DNA of 50,732 bases from Candidatus Magasanikiibacteriota bacterium. GTDB taxonomy: Bacteria > Patescibacteriota > Patescibacteriia > Magasanikbacterales > UBA922. Shown one piece after another: positions 1 through 8,009 of this stretch. The translations under genes and the position numbers were made by a program. The notes beneath the pieces were generated by a model, which searched no databases, was not told the DNA's origin, and saw nothing but the letters and a program-made list of their open reading frames with translations. Where the stretch lies: assembly GCA_018652595.1 (NCBI GenBank), contig JABIBU010000023.1, positions 1-50,732 on the forward strand, read 5' to 3'. How positions within the stretch are numbered: the first letter of the stretch is position 1; each line of letters begins with the position of its first letter.

Positions 1-90
1 AAAATTCATTTTCGGAACGAAATGGAGAAAGTGCCTTTTACCCCCCCTTTATTAACTTTTGAAAAAAATTAAATTTTCATTCCTTATTTT
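1..90. repeat. Degenerate direct copy of the right flank of the R-M island
   Basis: This A+T-rich, gene-free stretch resembles 5240-5310 in the same orientation. Both have a GAACG-centred segment (TTCGGAACG here, TTCAGAACG there), then a run of C residues, then an AAAAAATyAAATTT block. No open reading frame or RNA is recognised here. It reads as a second, decayed copy of the sequence that borders the R-M genes on the right. The similarity was judged by eye. Confidence 0.5.
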
Positions 91-134
91 AAAAATCTCT
101 CTGCAAATCATTAATTTGTTAAAAAAATGATTAC

Positions 135-224
135 ATATAACATCAGGATTATGAGAAGTTCAAAATCTTTGATTTTGAATTTGGGTGAAGCCTGCAAGGC
201 GTAACCTCATAATCCTTGTTATAC
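135..224. repeat. attC-like folded recombination site (candidate)
   Basis: A 90-nt imperfect palindrome with nested structure. Outer 7-mers ATATAAC (135-141) and GTTATAC (218-224) pair at 6 of 7 positions. After unequal spacers (4 and 2 nt) the 10-mers GGATTATGAG (146-155) and CTCATAATCC (206-215) pair perfectly. The enclosed sequence folds into two more hairpins, at 159-179 (9-bp stem, TTT loop) and 190-200 (GCCT/AGGC). Paired R-like boxes, unequal spacers and a variable terminal structure are the architecture of integron attC sites. GTTATAC departs from the usual GTTRRRY box at one position. Alternatively it may be an IS or REP-type palindrome. Confidence 0.45.
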
Positions 225-351
225 GTTTTTTCTGCAAGAAAAAAAGCCGAAGGCTCAGTTCAAAAAATATTTTTCGTTCTTATTCATTTAGATAGGCTTT
301 CTTTTATTTCTTATAAATTTGATTTTTTCGTTTTTCTTTTTCCAAGAGGGG
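218..351 (+). repeat. Left arm of inverted repeat flanking the R-M genes
   Basis: Four blocks recur in inverted order at 5285-5382: GTTATACG (218-225), TTCAAAAAATATTTTTC (259-275), GATAGGCTTTCT (291-302) and ATAAATTTGATTTTTTC (313-329), ending in GAGGGG (346-351). Block matches are exact, while the spacers differ in length and sequence. The arm starts exactly at the right box of the attC-like fold. No gene lies in it; small open frames here are chance. Confidence 0.7.
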
Positions 352-381
352 CTAGGGGTGAATTGGAAAAAGGAAAACTCT

Positions 382-3114
382 TTATTCTTTTATTATTGTT
401 TCATATTCTTCCTTAAAGTTTGTATTATGATTTTCATTAAAAAATGGTAATCCTATCAATCTGTAATTGGGATTTTCTGCTTTTATTACATTTTCAAACC
501 CATATTTTTCTGATATTTCTTCTAAAAAAGTCTCTTTCCAACCTTCTTTTCCTGTTTTAAAAGTAGTATCTTCTCCTATAAATTCATTTCCTTTTGGCTC
601 TATAAATACTTGATAATATAATTTATCTTTATTTTTACTTTTTAGAAACAAGATAAAATCTGGCATAAAACCTCTTCCTTTTTTAAAATCATAAATTTTA
701 TAGACTTCTTCATTTCTCAAAAGATGAATTTTGTCATACTTGTTTTCTAAATTTCCAATAGTTTCTTTGATGAATTTTATAAGTGCTTGTTCTTCACTTG
801 TCCCTACAAATCCATCTAAAACATACCATTCATTATCTTTTGCAATATCATCATCTAAATTATTTTCATTAATTGTTTTCGTTTTTGGTTCTGTAAAAAA
901 CTTTTTGAAATTTCCTGTAATAAACTCGCTACCAATTTTTGGTGCAATATTATCTTTTAATTCTGCAAAAATATTATCTAAAAATTTTATAGTAATTCCT
1001 AGTTTATCTTCTCCAGAAATATCGTCATAAGTTTTATTTTTGCTTACGATTATTTTTACATCAAAATCAGCAAGTTTATCATTTTGCAATTCGTCAATAC
1101 TTTCTATATCTAATTCTTTTTTTAATTTTTCAAATTGAAATAGAGAGTTTTCTTGTTTCGCTTTTATGTTAATTGCTTTTTGAAAAATATGTTTTTCTAT
1201 GTTTTTAAATTTTAGACTGATGGTTTGCAGTCCTTTTTCTGACAAACTTAATCTTTGTAAATCTTCTTGATTGTTAAAATCTATTTCTTGCTCGTTAAAT
1301 TCTAAACCTTTAATCTTATATGGAACAAAAAAATCTTTTTTAATATCATCTAAAGTTTTCTTTTTTCTGTTTGGATTATCTATTTGTTTATTATGCCAAA
1401 TTTTTACATTTTTATAAAAATCACTATCTTGAAAATCTTTTTTTAATGCAAAAGTTTTGATTACTTTATCATCTCTAATATAGCCATCTTTTCTTAATTC
1501 TTGTTTTAAATGAGAAATATATCTTGAATCTTCATCGTAAGTATAATAAAAAAGTTCTTCTAAAATTCTTAATTCATTATTTAAATCATCATCAAATTTT
1601 CTTTTATTTTTGATTTTATCATTATATGTAAAAGGGCAATATCTCACACCTCTTCCGATAAGTTGTTTTTCCTTAGTTGTCGCTTCGGGAGTTTTTTTAG
1701 TGCTTCCTCCTGTATTTTGTCCTTGATAAAGTCTTACAATATCAAAAAGGTTTAATACATCCCAACCTTCCGTCAATCTATCTACAGTAAAAATTGCTCT
1801 AATATGATTATTTTTATCTTCTAAACTATTAAGTAGTTTTTCTTGCCCTTCGGTTGTTTTTTCGCTTTTTGTTTTATTTGTTTTAGAATTTGTAATAATT
1901 GTATTTTTTTCTGTAAAACTTCTTTTTATCCAATCAGCAATTTCTCCATATTTGATATTTTCATCTTTAATAAATTTTAAAACTTGTTCTGTTCTGGATT
2001 TTCCTTGTTCATAAAGATTTTTACTATCTTGAATTTTATTTGTTATAACTTTGAAAAAATCAAAATCCTTTGTTTCTAAATTTTCAGTCCAAGTTAAAAA
2101 TTCTTCATAATCTGTTTTTGATTCATCTATTGTTTTACTTCTAAAAAGTATTACTGGTTTGAAATTCGCAATACCATTTTTGAGAGCAATTTTGTGTCTA
2201 TACCATTGAAATAATAATGCTTGTAAAATTCTTTGTTTTTTATCAAGAGTAGAAGAAATAAGGTTTATCTCTTTTGTATATCCAGCACTTAGAAACTCTT
2301 TTAACGTAAACTTATAAATAATTTTATCTTCATACTTTTTTGCTACTTGTTCATTTGCTGGAATTGTTGCAGTATATTCTAACAGCACATTTTTATTCCT
2401 TTTTTTTGTTCCGTTTTTATTTAAAATCAATTCAATTACAGTGTGTTCCCAACCTTTTCTTTCAATATCATCTTTATTTGATGACGCTTTTAATTCTGTT
2501 GCTATTAATTCCTGTTGTATATCTTTCTTTTTTGTATCTGCATTAAAATGATGAGCTTCGTCAGCAAGCATTACAATATTTTTTTTATGTAAGTCTTCTA
2601 GTGTTGTCTGATTTTCTTTTTGCAAGTGAATATCATTATAGAGTTTATGAATCGTAGTAAATTTTATCTCTATCTCTTTGGGATTATCACTAAAAGATTC
2701 TACTTTTTTGATATTTACTGTTTTGTCATTAATTACAATTTTTTCTTTGAATAAGTATTTATTATGAGTATTATCTATAAAATTATTTTCTGTTTTATCT
2801 ACAATATTATTTTGATTTACAAAAAATATAAAATGTCTATATCCTTGTTGATAATAATATAAAATGTTAGAAGCCATTACAAGAGTTTTACCCGTTCCAG
2901 TAGCCATATTAAACATTAGATGAGTAGGGCTATTTGGATTTTCTTTTTCTTTGATAGCTTGAAAAGTTAAAAAGTTTTCAAAAGCCTTTTTTTGCCAATC
3001 AAAAAACTTATATTTCAAATTATTTGAAATATATTCAGATATTTCTGGAAAAGGTAATCTTAATCTGTATGCCTTTTCTCCTATAGTGTCATATAAATAT
3101 TTTATATCTGCCAT
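382..3114 (-). CDS. res: Type III restriction enzyme, Res subunit (DEAD/DEAH helicase-nuclease)
   Basis: This is the ATP-dependent restriction subunit of a type III R-M system. With Mod it cleaves DNA near pairs of unmethylated, oppositely oriented sites. The 910-residue protein has the superfamily 2 helicase motifs in order: Walker A ATGTGKT at residues 71-77, a DEAH-type box in ADEAHH, motif III TAT, and motif VI QLIGRGVRY. A C-terminal PD-(D/E)xK nuclease is visible as MPDFILF followed by FIEPKG. Length and domain order fit Res subunits, and no frameshift is seen. The start codon lies two bases beyond the mod stop codon, so the two genes are probably translationally coupled on one transcript. 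No SD is visible. The gene is very A+T-rich, like mod, and richer in A+T than the chromosomal genes to its right, which fits acquisition as a module. Confidence 0.93.
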   Translation of the reverse strand: MADIKYLYDTIGEKAYRLRLPFPEISEYISNNLKYKFFDWQKKAFENFLTFQAIKEKENPNSPTHLMFNMATGTGKTLVMASNILYYYQQGYRHFIFFVNQNNIVDKTENNFIDNTHNKYLFKEKIVINDKTVNIKKVESFSDNPKEIEIKFTTIHKLYNDIHLQKENQTTLEDLHKKNIVMLADEAHHFNADTKKKDIQQELIATELKASSNKDDIERKGWEHTVIELILNKNGTKKRNKNVLLEYTATIPANEQVAKKYEDKIIYKFTLKEFLSAGYTKEINLISSTLDKKQRILQALLFQWYRHKIALKNGIANFKPVILFRSKTIDESKTDYEEFLTWTENLETKDFDFFKVITNKIQDSKNLYEQGKSRTEQVLKFIKDENIKYGEIADWIKRSFTEKNTIITNSKTNKTKSEKTTEGQEKLLNSLEDKNNHIRAIFTVDRLTEGWDVLNLFDIVRLYQGQNTGGSTKKTPEATTKEKQLIGRGVRYCPFTYNDKIKNKRKFDDDLNNELRILEELFYYTYDEDSRYISHLKQELRKDGYIRDDKVIKTFALKKDFQDSDFYKNVKIWHNKQIDNPNRKKKTLDDIKKDFFVPYKIKGLEFNEQEIDFNNQEDLQRLSLSEKGLQTISLKFKNIEKHIFQKAINIKAKQENSLFQFEKLKKELDIESIDELQNDKLADFDVKIIVSKNKTYDDISGEDKLGITIKFLDNIFAELKDNIAPKIGSEFITGNFKKFFTEPKTKTINENNLDDDIAKDNEWYVLDGFVGTSEEQALIKFIKETIGNLENKYDKIHLLRNEEVYKIYDFKKGRGFMPDFILFLKSKNKDKLYYQVFIEPKGNEFIGEDTTFKTGKEGWKETFLEEISEKYGFENVIKAENPNYRLIGLPFFNENHNTNFKEEYETIIKE

Positions 3115-3116
3115 AA

Positions 3117-5186
3117 TTATTTCTCACTATTATAAAAATTTTCAGTTAATTTTTGGTCTTTTTTATCAATACCAAACTTCTTATCTGCCATTTCTGTTTT
3201 ATTTACATACATTTGATTATTATCAAGCATAGCAATAAACATTTTCTTTTGTTCATCTAAACTAAGATTTTTGAAATTTTCTTCTTTGACAACCTTTTTC
3301 TTAAATTCTTTTATTTTGAGATTATAATTTAAGAAATATTCCTTATACATTTCATCAAAAAACTTAATCAATTCTTTCAAATCTTTACAAGCAATGATTT
3401 TCTCTTTAGCTTTTTCATTCCATTTTGCAAGTTCAAAGTAGATGAAATCTCCACCACCTTTCCAATCATTATCTTTGCTTACTCCACTATCTTCACCATT
3501 TAATACATTTCTTATCCTTTTTGTAAGTTTCTCTGTATGATCAGATAATTGTTCTATTGTAATATATTGTCTATTAATTTTTTGTGCTGTTGCTGCTGTA
3601 GTACCACTTCCACCAAAAAAATCCATAACAATATCTTTTTCATTGGTACATAATTTAATTATTCTTTCTAATAATTTTTCGGGTTTTTTGCCGAATCTTA
3701 AATCAACACCACCCTCATTAGAAAGGTTGTTTATCCCAATATCAGTCCATATATCCCCTAAAGCTACAACTGGTGTTTTTTTACCTCTTATTTCCATTAC
3801 TTTATCAGCTGCAAAATTAACATCTTCATTTTTATAAATAAAATAATATGATTCGTCTGGGTTCACAATTTTTGAAATTTTATCTTTTTGGTACTTAGAA
3901 TAATCTGCACCTCTATTTACCGCAGTCCTAAATATCAAATCAGCATTTCTTATCTTAAAATCAGAAATAGCTTTTTTGTCTTTCATGTCTATTCCTTCGT
4001 TTTTCATCGCTTGAGTTAGCGTAATGACTTCCCACTTATTACATTCTTCATCACTAAATCCTTTTTTATTTATAAACGACTTATATCTTTCCAAAGCTTC
4101 ATCCCATGTAGCTGGTGAATATTGTGGGGTTAATTTAATTTTGCCGGACTTGGTGTAGAACAAAATAAATTCTTTTATTTTGGGTAATTTTACTTCTTTA
4201 TGAGCCATTTTTACCCCACTTAAATGGGACATTTGAACACATATAGTGGTATGGAAATTTTCTCTGTTAAAAATGTCATCACATAATATTTTTAGGTGCC
4301 CCTGTTCTATATCATTTATTTGAATAAAAATAACTCCATCATCACTCAGTAATTCTCTTGCCACCTCCAGTCTATTTTTTATAAAAGTTAACCATGTAGA
4401 GTGATTAAAATTATCATTATATCCAAAACTATCCGAGCCAGTATTATACGGAGGATCAATATAAATCAGTTTTACTTTTCCTGCAAATTCCTTTTTTAAG
4501 CTATGTAGTGCTAAAAGATTATTTCCTTTTATAATTAAGTTTTCTTTTATTGTTCCATCTTCATCTCTTTTTATCTCTTTTACTTCTTGTTCTCCATCTT
4601 TATCAAATCTTTTCCAATTAGTTAGTGCTTTATGGTCAAAAAGTCTATCTATCTCATCGTGAGCTAAAACTTGATTGAAAAATATCTCTTTTCTTTTCCC
4701 TTGTTTCTCTTTGTATCCTGCTTCTTCTTTTACTTTTTCACCTTTTACAGTTTTAGTTTTTTCTTCCTCGTATTCAAAATAAGTATCAGTTCCTTCTTCT
4801 GTGCTTTGTCCACCTTCTAACACGCAATCCTTATATGGAAAATCTAAAACTACATCATTCGTATCTTTCAAAAACTTTTTACCATCAGTTAAACCAATTC
4901 TATTTTTGTAATCAGTAAAAGAGTTATCAACCTTGTTTTCTTCTATAAAAAATCTAAAATTATTTGTTTTAAATACATAAACATCTTTGATTTTTACAAA
5001 AAACTTTTCTCTTATAGATTTTTCTTGTAAAAGCAATTCAATCACTTTTTCATCAATATGTTCTACTAAATCAATAAGTAAGGTTTCGTTTAAATCAGTT
5101 TTATTTTCATCCCAAAGCCTTTCATCTTTTTTTAAGACTTTTTCAACAAGTTGTTTTAGTTTGTTATCATCCATATTTTTCACCAT
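3117..5186 (-). CDS. mod: Type III modification methyltransferase (adenine-N6), Mod subunit
   Basis: Site-specific DNA adenine-N6 methyltransferase that recognises the target for the whole type III complex and protects host DNA. The 689-residue protein carries the catalytic motif DPPYNTG in the middle and the AdoMet-binding FFGGSGTTA later, the motif order of beta-class N6 enzymes. The variable region between them would be the target-recognition domain. It is the first gene of the mod-res operon. A promoter with TTGAAA N16 TATAAT lies just upstream and gives a leader of only about 15 nt. The first ATG (5186) is used here; an ATG four codons later is equally possible, since neither has an SD. 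The target sequence cannot be predicted by eye. Confidence 0.93.
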   Translation of the reverse strand: MVKNMDDNKLKQLVEKVLKKDERLWDENKTDLNETLLIDLVEHIDEKVIELLLQEKSIREKFFVKIKDVYVFKTNNFRFFIEENKVDNSFTDYKNRIGLTDGKKFLKDTNDVVLDFPYKDCVLEGGQSTEEGTDTYFEYEEEKTKTVKGEKVKEEAGYKEKQGKRKEIFFNQVLAHDEIDRLFDHKALTNWKRFDKDGEQEVKEIKRDEDGTIKENLIIKGNNLLALHSLKKEFAGKVKLIYIDPPYNTGSDSFGYNDNFNHSTWLTFIKNRLEVARELLSDDGVIFIQINDIEQGHLKILCDDIFNRENFHTTICVQMSHLSGVKMAHKEVKLPKIKEFILFYTKSGKIKLTPQYSPATWDEALERYKSFINKKGFSDEECNKWEVITLTQAMKNEGIDMKDKKAISDFKIRNADLIFRTAVNRGADYSKYQKDKISKIVNPDESYYFIYKNEDVNFAADKVMEIRGKKTPVVALGDIWTDIGINNLSNEGGVDLRFGKKPEKLLERIIKLCTNEKDIVMDFFGGSGTTAATAQKINRQYITIEQLSDHTEKLTKRIRNVLNGEDSGVSKDNDWKGGGDFIYFELAKWNEKAKEKIIACKDLKELIKFFDEMYKEYFLNYNLKIKEFKKKVVKEENFKNLSLDEQKKMFIAMLDNNQMYVNKTEMADKKFGIDKKDQKLTENFYNSEK

Positions 5187-5207
5187 TAGTAGTTAAAAGT
5201 TATTAGT

Positions 5208-5235
5208 ATTATATAAGTTTTGTTCTTCTTTTCAA
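5208..5235 (-). promoter_or_regulatory. Promoter of mod-res
   Basis: On the minus strand TTGAAA (5235-5230) is followed after 16 nt by TATAAT (5213-5208). The expected start of transcription lies around 5201, so the mod leader would be very short. Confidence 0.6.
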
Positions 5236-5284
5236 TTTATAAATCATCGTTTTCAGAACGGAGTGAGGAAAACACAATATTATC

Positions 5285-5382
5285 CCCCTCCTTTTTTTAG
5301 AAAAAATCAAATTTATTCCCCTTTTTAGAAAGCCTATCGTTATTATCTATCTTAGAAAAATATTTTTTGAATTGCGTATAAC
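5285..5382 (-). repeat. Right arm of inverted repeat; attI-like box at its end
   Basis: Reverse complement of the left arm: GAAAAATATTTTTTGAA (5355-5371), AGAAAGCCTATC (5327-5338) and GAAAAAATCAAATTTAT (5300-5316) match the left blocks exactly. It ends in GTATAAC (5376-5382), the complement of the GTTATAC box at 218-224. The recombinase gene starts about 80 bases further on and diverges from the R-M genes, which is where an integron would carry its attI site. The integron reading is inference. Confidence 0.65.
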
Positions 5383-5420
5383 AGGCTATATCAGAACTCC
5401 TTAAAAATTTACCTAAGATA

Positions 5421-5429
5421 TGATATAAT
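5421..5429 (+). promoter_or_regulatory. Extended -10 promoter of the tyrosine recombinase
   Basis: TGA-TATAAT, an extended -10 element (TG at 5421-5422, TATAAT at 5424-5429). No convincing -35 is seen. Transcription would start near 5436, which favours the ATG at 5461 over the upstream ATG at 5440. Confidence 0.5.
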
Positions 5430-5460
5430 TCTGTTATTAATGTGTAATCACAAGTATGTT

Positions 5461-6303
5461 ATGAATACACCTAATTATCGCCCTAGCCGAGACCCAATGG
5501 AGCTTTTGGGACAGGAAATGAAGCTTCGGGGGTTTAGTCTGAGGACGATCGAGTCATATACCCATTATATCAGCGAATGCCTTAGGTTTGCAAGTGTTTC
5601 ACCAAAGGAAGTGACGACCGCGACTGTGCGGGATTATTTGGATTTTTTGGCGACAGCTGGCAAATCAGCTTCGACTTTGAATACAGTCTATAGTGCTCTC
5701 AAGTTTTATTTTGAAAAAATCATGAAAAGAAGCTTTTTTGTGAATATTCCACGATCAAAGAACAAAAAGAGATTGCCGACAGTGCTATCAAAGGAGGAGA
5801 TAGGCAGAATGCTAGAAAAGACTATTAATCCCAAGCATAATTGTATAATCAGTATGCTTTATGGTTGTGGTTTGCGGGTGAGTGAGGTGAATAGTGTGAA
5901 GATGCTTGATATTGATTTTGATAGAAAGGTCTTGCGGATTTATCGAGGTAAGGGAGATAAAGATAGATATGTGATGTTGCCGAAAAAACTATTTTCAATA
6001 TTATCTGCTCAGGATAAAATGAAAAATAAAAATGATTACTTATTTACAAATGGTAGAAATGGCAAACTTACAACACGCTCAATTGATAAAATAGTAAAAA
6101 AGTCGGCCAATTTGGCAGGAATTAATAAAAATGTGTCTCCACATGTGCTTCGTCATAGTTTTGCCACGCATTTATTGGAAGATGGGACAGATATTCGCTA
6201 TATCCAAGAGCTGTTGGGTCATGCTCGGCTAGAGACAACGCAAATTTATACGCATGTGGCGAGTAATAATTTGGTTGGAATCGTTAGTCCTCTTGATACT
6301 TGA
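5461..6303 (+). CDS. Tyrosine recombinase, XerA/IntI-like
   Basis: DNA strand-exchange enzyme of the phage-integrase family. The 280-residue protein has an N-terminal SAM-like core-binding domain (about 12-95) and a catalytic domain with Arg139 (GLRVSE), a lysine in GKGDKDR (164-167), His228 and Arg231 (HVLRH), His254 (LLGH) and the nucleophile Tyr263 (QIYTHV). The ending VSPLD resembles XerA and integron integrases. The roughly 35-residue insert that marks true IntI between the lysine and HxxR patches is absent, so it is not a classical IntI. In Patescibacteria such proteins may serve as chromosome-dimer resolvases, but this one sits beside the inverted repeat of the R-M island and may act on it. 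The start at 5461 is chosen because an ATG seven codons upstream lies almost on the predicted transcription start. It ends in TGA. Confidence 0.9.
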   Translation: MNTPNYRPSRDPMELLGQEMKLRGFSLRTIESYTHYISECLRFASVSPKEVTTATVRDYLDFLATAGKSASTLNTVYSALKFYFEKIMKRSFFVNIPRSKNKKRLPTVLSKEEIGRMLEKTINPKHNCIISMLYGCGLRVSEVNSVKMLDIDFDRKVLRIYRGKGDKDRYVMLPKKLFSILSAQDKMKNKNDYLFTNGRNGKLTTRSIDKIVKKSANLAGINKNVSPHVLRHSFATHLLEDGTDIRYIQELLGHARLETTQIYTHVASNNLVGIVSPLDT

Positions 6304-6400
6304 TTTTTTATCTCGGATACGGTAATCTAAAAGTAGTCTATTAAATAAATAATCTAATTTACATTCTTGAGATGTGGGGAGAAGAAAAGTGGTAAAGAAA

Positions 6401-6430
6401 GGGATCCCTCCACTTCGGTCGGGATGACAA
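6401..6430. repeat. REP-like short repeat upstream of yebC
   Basis: The stretch starts GGGATCCCTCC and ends GTCGGGATGACAA. It belongs to a class of short palindrome-bearing repeats common in intergenic DNA of many environmental bacteria. It creates an open 5' extension of yebC, which is why the first in-frame ATG there is not used. Confidence 0.5.
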
Positions 6431-6441
6431 CGAAGAAAAAT

Positions 6442-7173
6442 ATGAGTGGTCATAGTAAATGGTCTAAAATTCAACACAAAAAAGGCGCGACAGATGCCAA
6501 ACGTAGTAATATTTTTACCAAATTGGGTAAAGCCGTTACTATTGCAGCTCAGCAGGGTGGTGGAGATCCAGAAATGAACTTTTCATTACGTCTGGCAATT
6601 GATCGAGCCAAAGGGGCGAATATGCCAAAGGATAATATTGAAAAAGCGATTAAGCGTGGTACAGGTGAGGGAGCAGAAGGAGTTCAGTTGCAGGAGCTTA
6701 TCTATGAAGGCTTTGGCCCGGCTGGAGTGGCCTTTTTGGTAGAGGCAGTGACTGATAATACCAATAGGACTGGTTCTGAGATAAAGAATGCTTTTAGTAA
6801 AGCAGGTGGTTCTCTCGGTGGGCCTGGGACAGTGCAGTGGCAATTTGAACAAAAGGGTGTGGTCCGATTTACTGCTGATAAAAAAGCACAGCTTTCAGAT
6901 TGGGATAGTACCCAGTTAGAATTGATGGATGCTGGGGTGGAAGATATAAAAGATGCAGAAGATGGGGTAGAGCTATTTAGCGCTAGAGAGAATTTTCAAA
7001 AAATGATGGATGTGGTCAATAAATTTGGAATTGAGCCAGATGATTCTGGATTGCAGTGGATAGCAAAAGAAGAAATTGATCTGGATGACGAGACTAGTGA
7101 AAAAGTTGAAAAGCTTTATGATACTTTGGATGAATTGGATGATGTGAAGGAAGTTTATACTAATGAGAGTTAA
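6442..7173 (+). CDS. yebC: YebC/PmpR-family (TACO1-type) protein
   Basis: Conserved protein of the YebC/TACO1 family. Members are described either as transcriptional regulators or as ribosome-associated factors that relieve stalling on proline-rich stretches. The 243-residue product starts with the family signature MSGHSKWSKIQHKK and contains IDRAKGANMPKDNIEKAI and the glycine-rich GPAGVAFLVEAVTDN segment, ending in an acidic C-terminal domain. Length is typical (about 240-250). The start is the ATG at 6442; an upstream ATG at 6367 would add 25 residues encoded by a repeat and is rejected. It lies upstream of ruvC, a neighbourhood often seen in bacteria (yebC-ruvC), with a MITE-like palindrome between the two. 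It could be co-transcribed with ruvC. Confidence 0.95.
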   Translation: MSGHSKWSKIQHKKGATDAKRSNIFTKLGKAVTIAAQQGGGDPEMNFSLRLAIDRAKGANMPKDNIEKAIKRGTGEGAEGVQLQELIYEGFGPAGVAFLVEAVTDNTNRTGSEIKNAFSKAGGSLGGPGTVQWQFEQKGVVRFTADKKAQLSDWDSTQLELMDAGVEDIKDAEDGVELFSARENFQKMMDVVNKFGIEPDDSGLQWIAKEEIDLDDETSEKVEKLYDTLDELDDVKEVYTNES

Positions 7174-7180
7174 TAATTGT

Positions 7181-7286
7181 GTCATTGCGAGGAATGTGAA
7201 ACAATGACGAAGCAATCCCAGTGAATTTGCTACGTTGCTGGTCCACTGGGATTGCCACGTCTTGTATTCTCACTCCTCGCAATGAT
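7181..7286. repeat. MITE-like palindromic repeat, copy 1
   Basis: The ends GTCATTGCGAGGA and TCCTCGCAATGAT are inverted repeats, and AGCAATCCCAGTG near the centre pairs with CACTGGGATTGC, so the unit folds into one long imperfect hairpin of about 106 bases. A second copy lies at 7882-7980, on the other side of ruvC. No coding capacity. It supplies most of the spurious upstream open frame of ruvC. Confidence 0.85.
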
Positions 7287-7301
7287 AGGTACTTTATTTT
7301 T

Positions 7302-7835
7302 ATGAAAAAAATAGAATCACAACGAATTTTGGGTATAGATCCCGGCTTCGGACGTACGGGCTGGGGAGTGATAGAAAAAGTCGGCGCTGATTCCTCCCGA
7401 GGCGGACAGGAGTGGCAGCTGGTGGCTTATGGCTGTATAGAGACTAGTGCAAAAAAAGATTTTATTAGTCGGGTAGATGAGCTACATTTTGAGTTGGTAA
7501 AAGTTATAAAAAAATATAAACCGACCCGATCGGGAGTAGAGGATTTGTTTTTTGCAAAAAATGTAACAACCGCCATGAAAGTGGGGCAGGCCAGAGGTGT
7601 GATATTACTTACCTTGCACCAAGCTGAGATTCCGATAGATGAGTTTACACCACTGCAGATAAAACAAGCCCTAACTGGCTATGGACGAGCTGAAAAGGGG
7701 CAGGTGCAAAAGATGGTGGAGATGATTTTGCAGATAAAAAAGAAAATTAGGCCAGATGATGCTGCCGATGCCTTGGCAGTGGCCATTACTTGTGGGGCGA
7801 GCATGAAAATGAGATCAAAAACAAGTGTAAGGTAA
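7302..7835 (+). CDS. ruvC: Crossover junction endodeoxyribonuclease RuvC
   Basis: Holliday-junction resolvase that nicks two opposing strands of the four-way junction, normally with RuvAB. The 177-residue protein has Asp13 in GIDPG, Glu80 in VEDLFFAKN, and Asp153 and Asp156 in RPDDAADALAVA, the four acidic active-site positions. Length matches the family. Residues about 29-38 (DSSRGGQEWQ) look like a small insertion between two core strands. It is encoded by CCTCCCGAGGCGG-type palindromic DNA and is likely a short repeat captured in frame. The start is the ATG at 7302; longer starts read into the flanking MITE-like repeat. The terminator hairpin overlaps the stop codon. MITE-like repeats lie on both sides of the gene. 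Confidence 0.94.
   Translation: MKKIESQRILGIDPGFGRTGWGVIEKVGADSSRGGQEWQLVAYGCIETSAKKDFISRVDELHFELVKVIKKYKPTRSGVEDLFFAKNVTTAMKVGQARGVILLTLHQAEIPIDEFTPLQIKQALTGYGRAEKGQVQKMVEMILQIKKKIRPDDAADALAVAITCGASMKMRSKTSVR
7391..7410. repeat. Short palindromic repeat inserted in ruvC
   Basis: The core CCTCCCGAGGCGG is partly self-complementary and far richer in G+C than the surrounding gene. It encodes extra residues in a loop of RuvC. It belongs to the set of in-frame repeats also seen in pgk, ileS, gpmI, valS, the U32 gene and a glycosyltransferase. Confidence 0.5.
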
Positions 7836-7848
7836 CACTTGTTTTTTA
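7817..7848 (+). terminator. Terminator overlapping the ruvC stop codon
   Basis: ACAAGTGT (7821-7828) pairs with ACACTTGT (7835-7842) and is followed by a T run. The ruvC TAA lies inside the hairpin. Confidence 0.8.
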
Positions 7849-7881
7849 ACTCTGTCCACGTTATAATATGTATACTATTCT

Positions 7882-7980
7882 GTCATTGCGAGGAGTGTGA
7901 AACAATGACGAAGCAATCCCAGTGAATTATTTACGTTGCTGATTCAATGAGATTGCTGCGTCGTACCTCCTCGCAATGAC
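7882..7980. repeat. MITE-like palindromic repeat, copy 2
   Basis: Starts GTCATTGCGAGGAGTGTG and ends CCTCCTCGCAATGAC. It shares its first ~45 bases with copy 1 almost exactly (for example AACAATGACGAAGCAATCCC) and has the same overall hairpin. It lies between ruvC and gap and does not encode a protein. Confidence 0.85.
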
Positions 7981-8009
7981 AGGAATTTATTTAATTAAGA
8001 TATAATACT

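Noticed and set aside
5461-6303. Calling the recombinase a true integron integrase (IntI)
   Set aside because: The IntI-specific insert between the lysine and HxxR patches is missing; only the C-terminal VSPLD and neighbourhood are IntI-like.
8001-8006. TATAAT as the promoter of gap
   Set aside because: It is only four bases from the start codon, so the transcript would start within or after the ATG.
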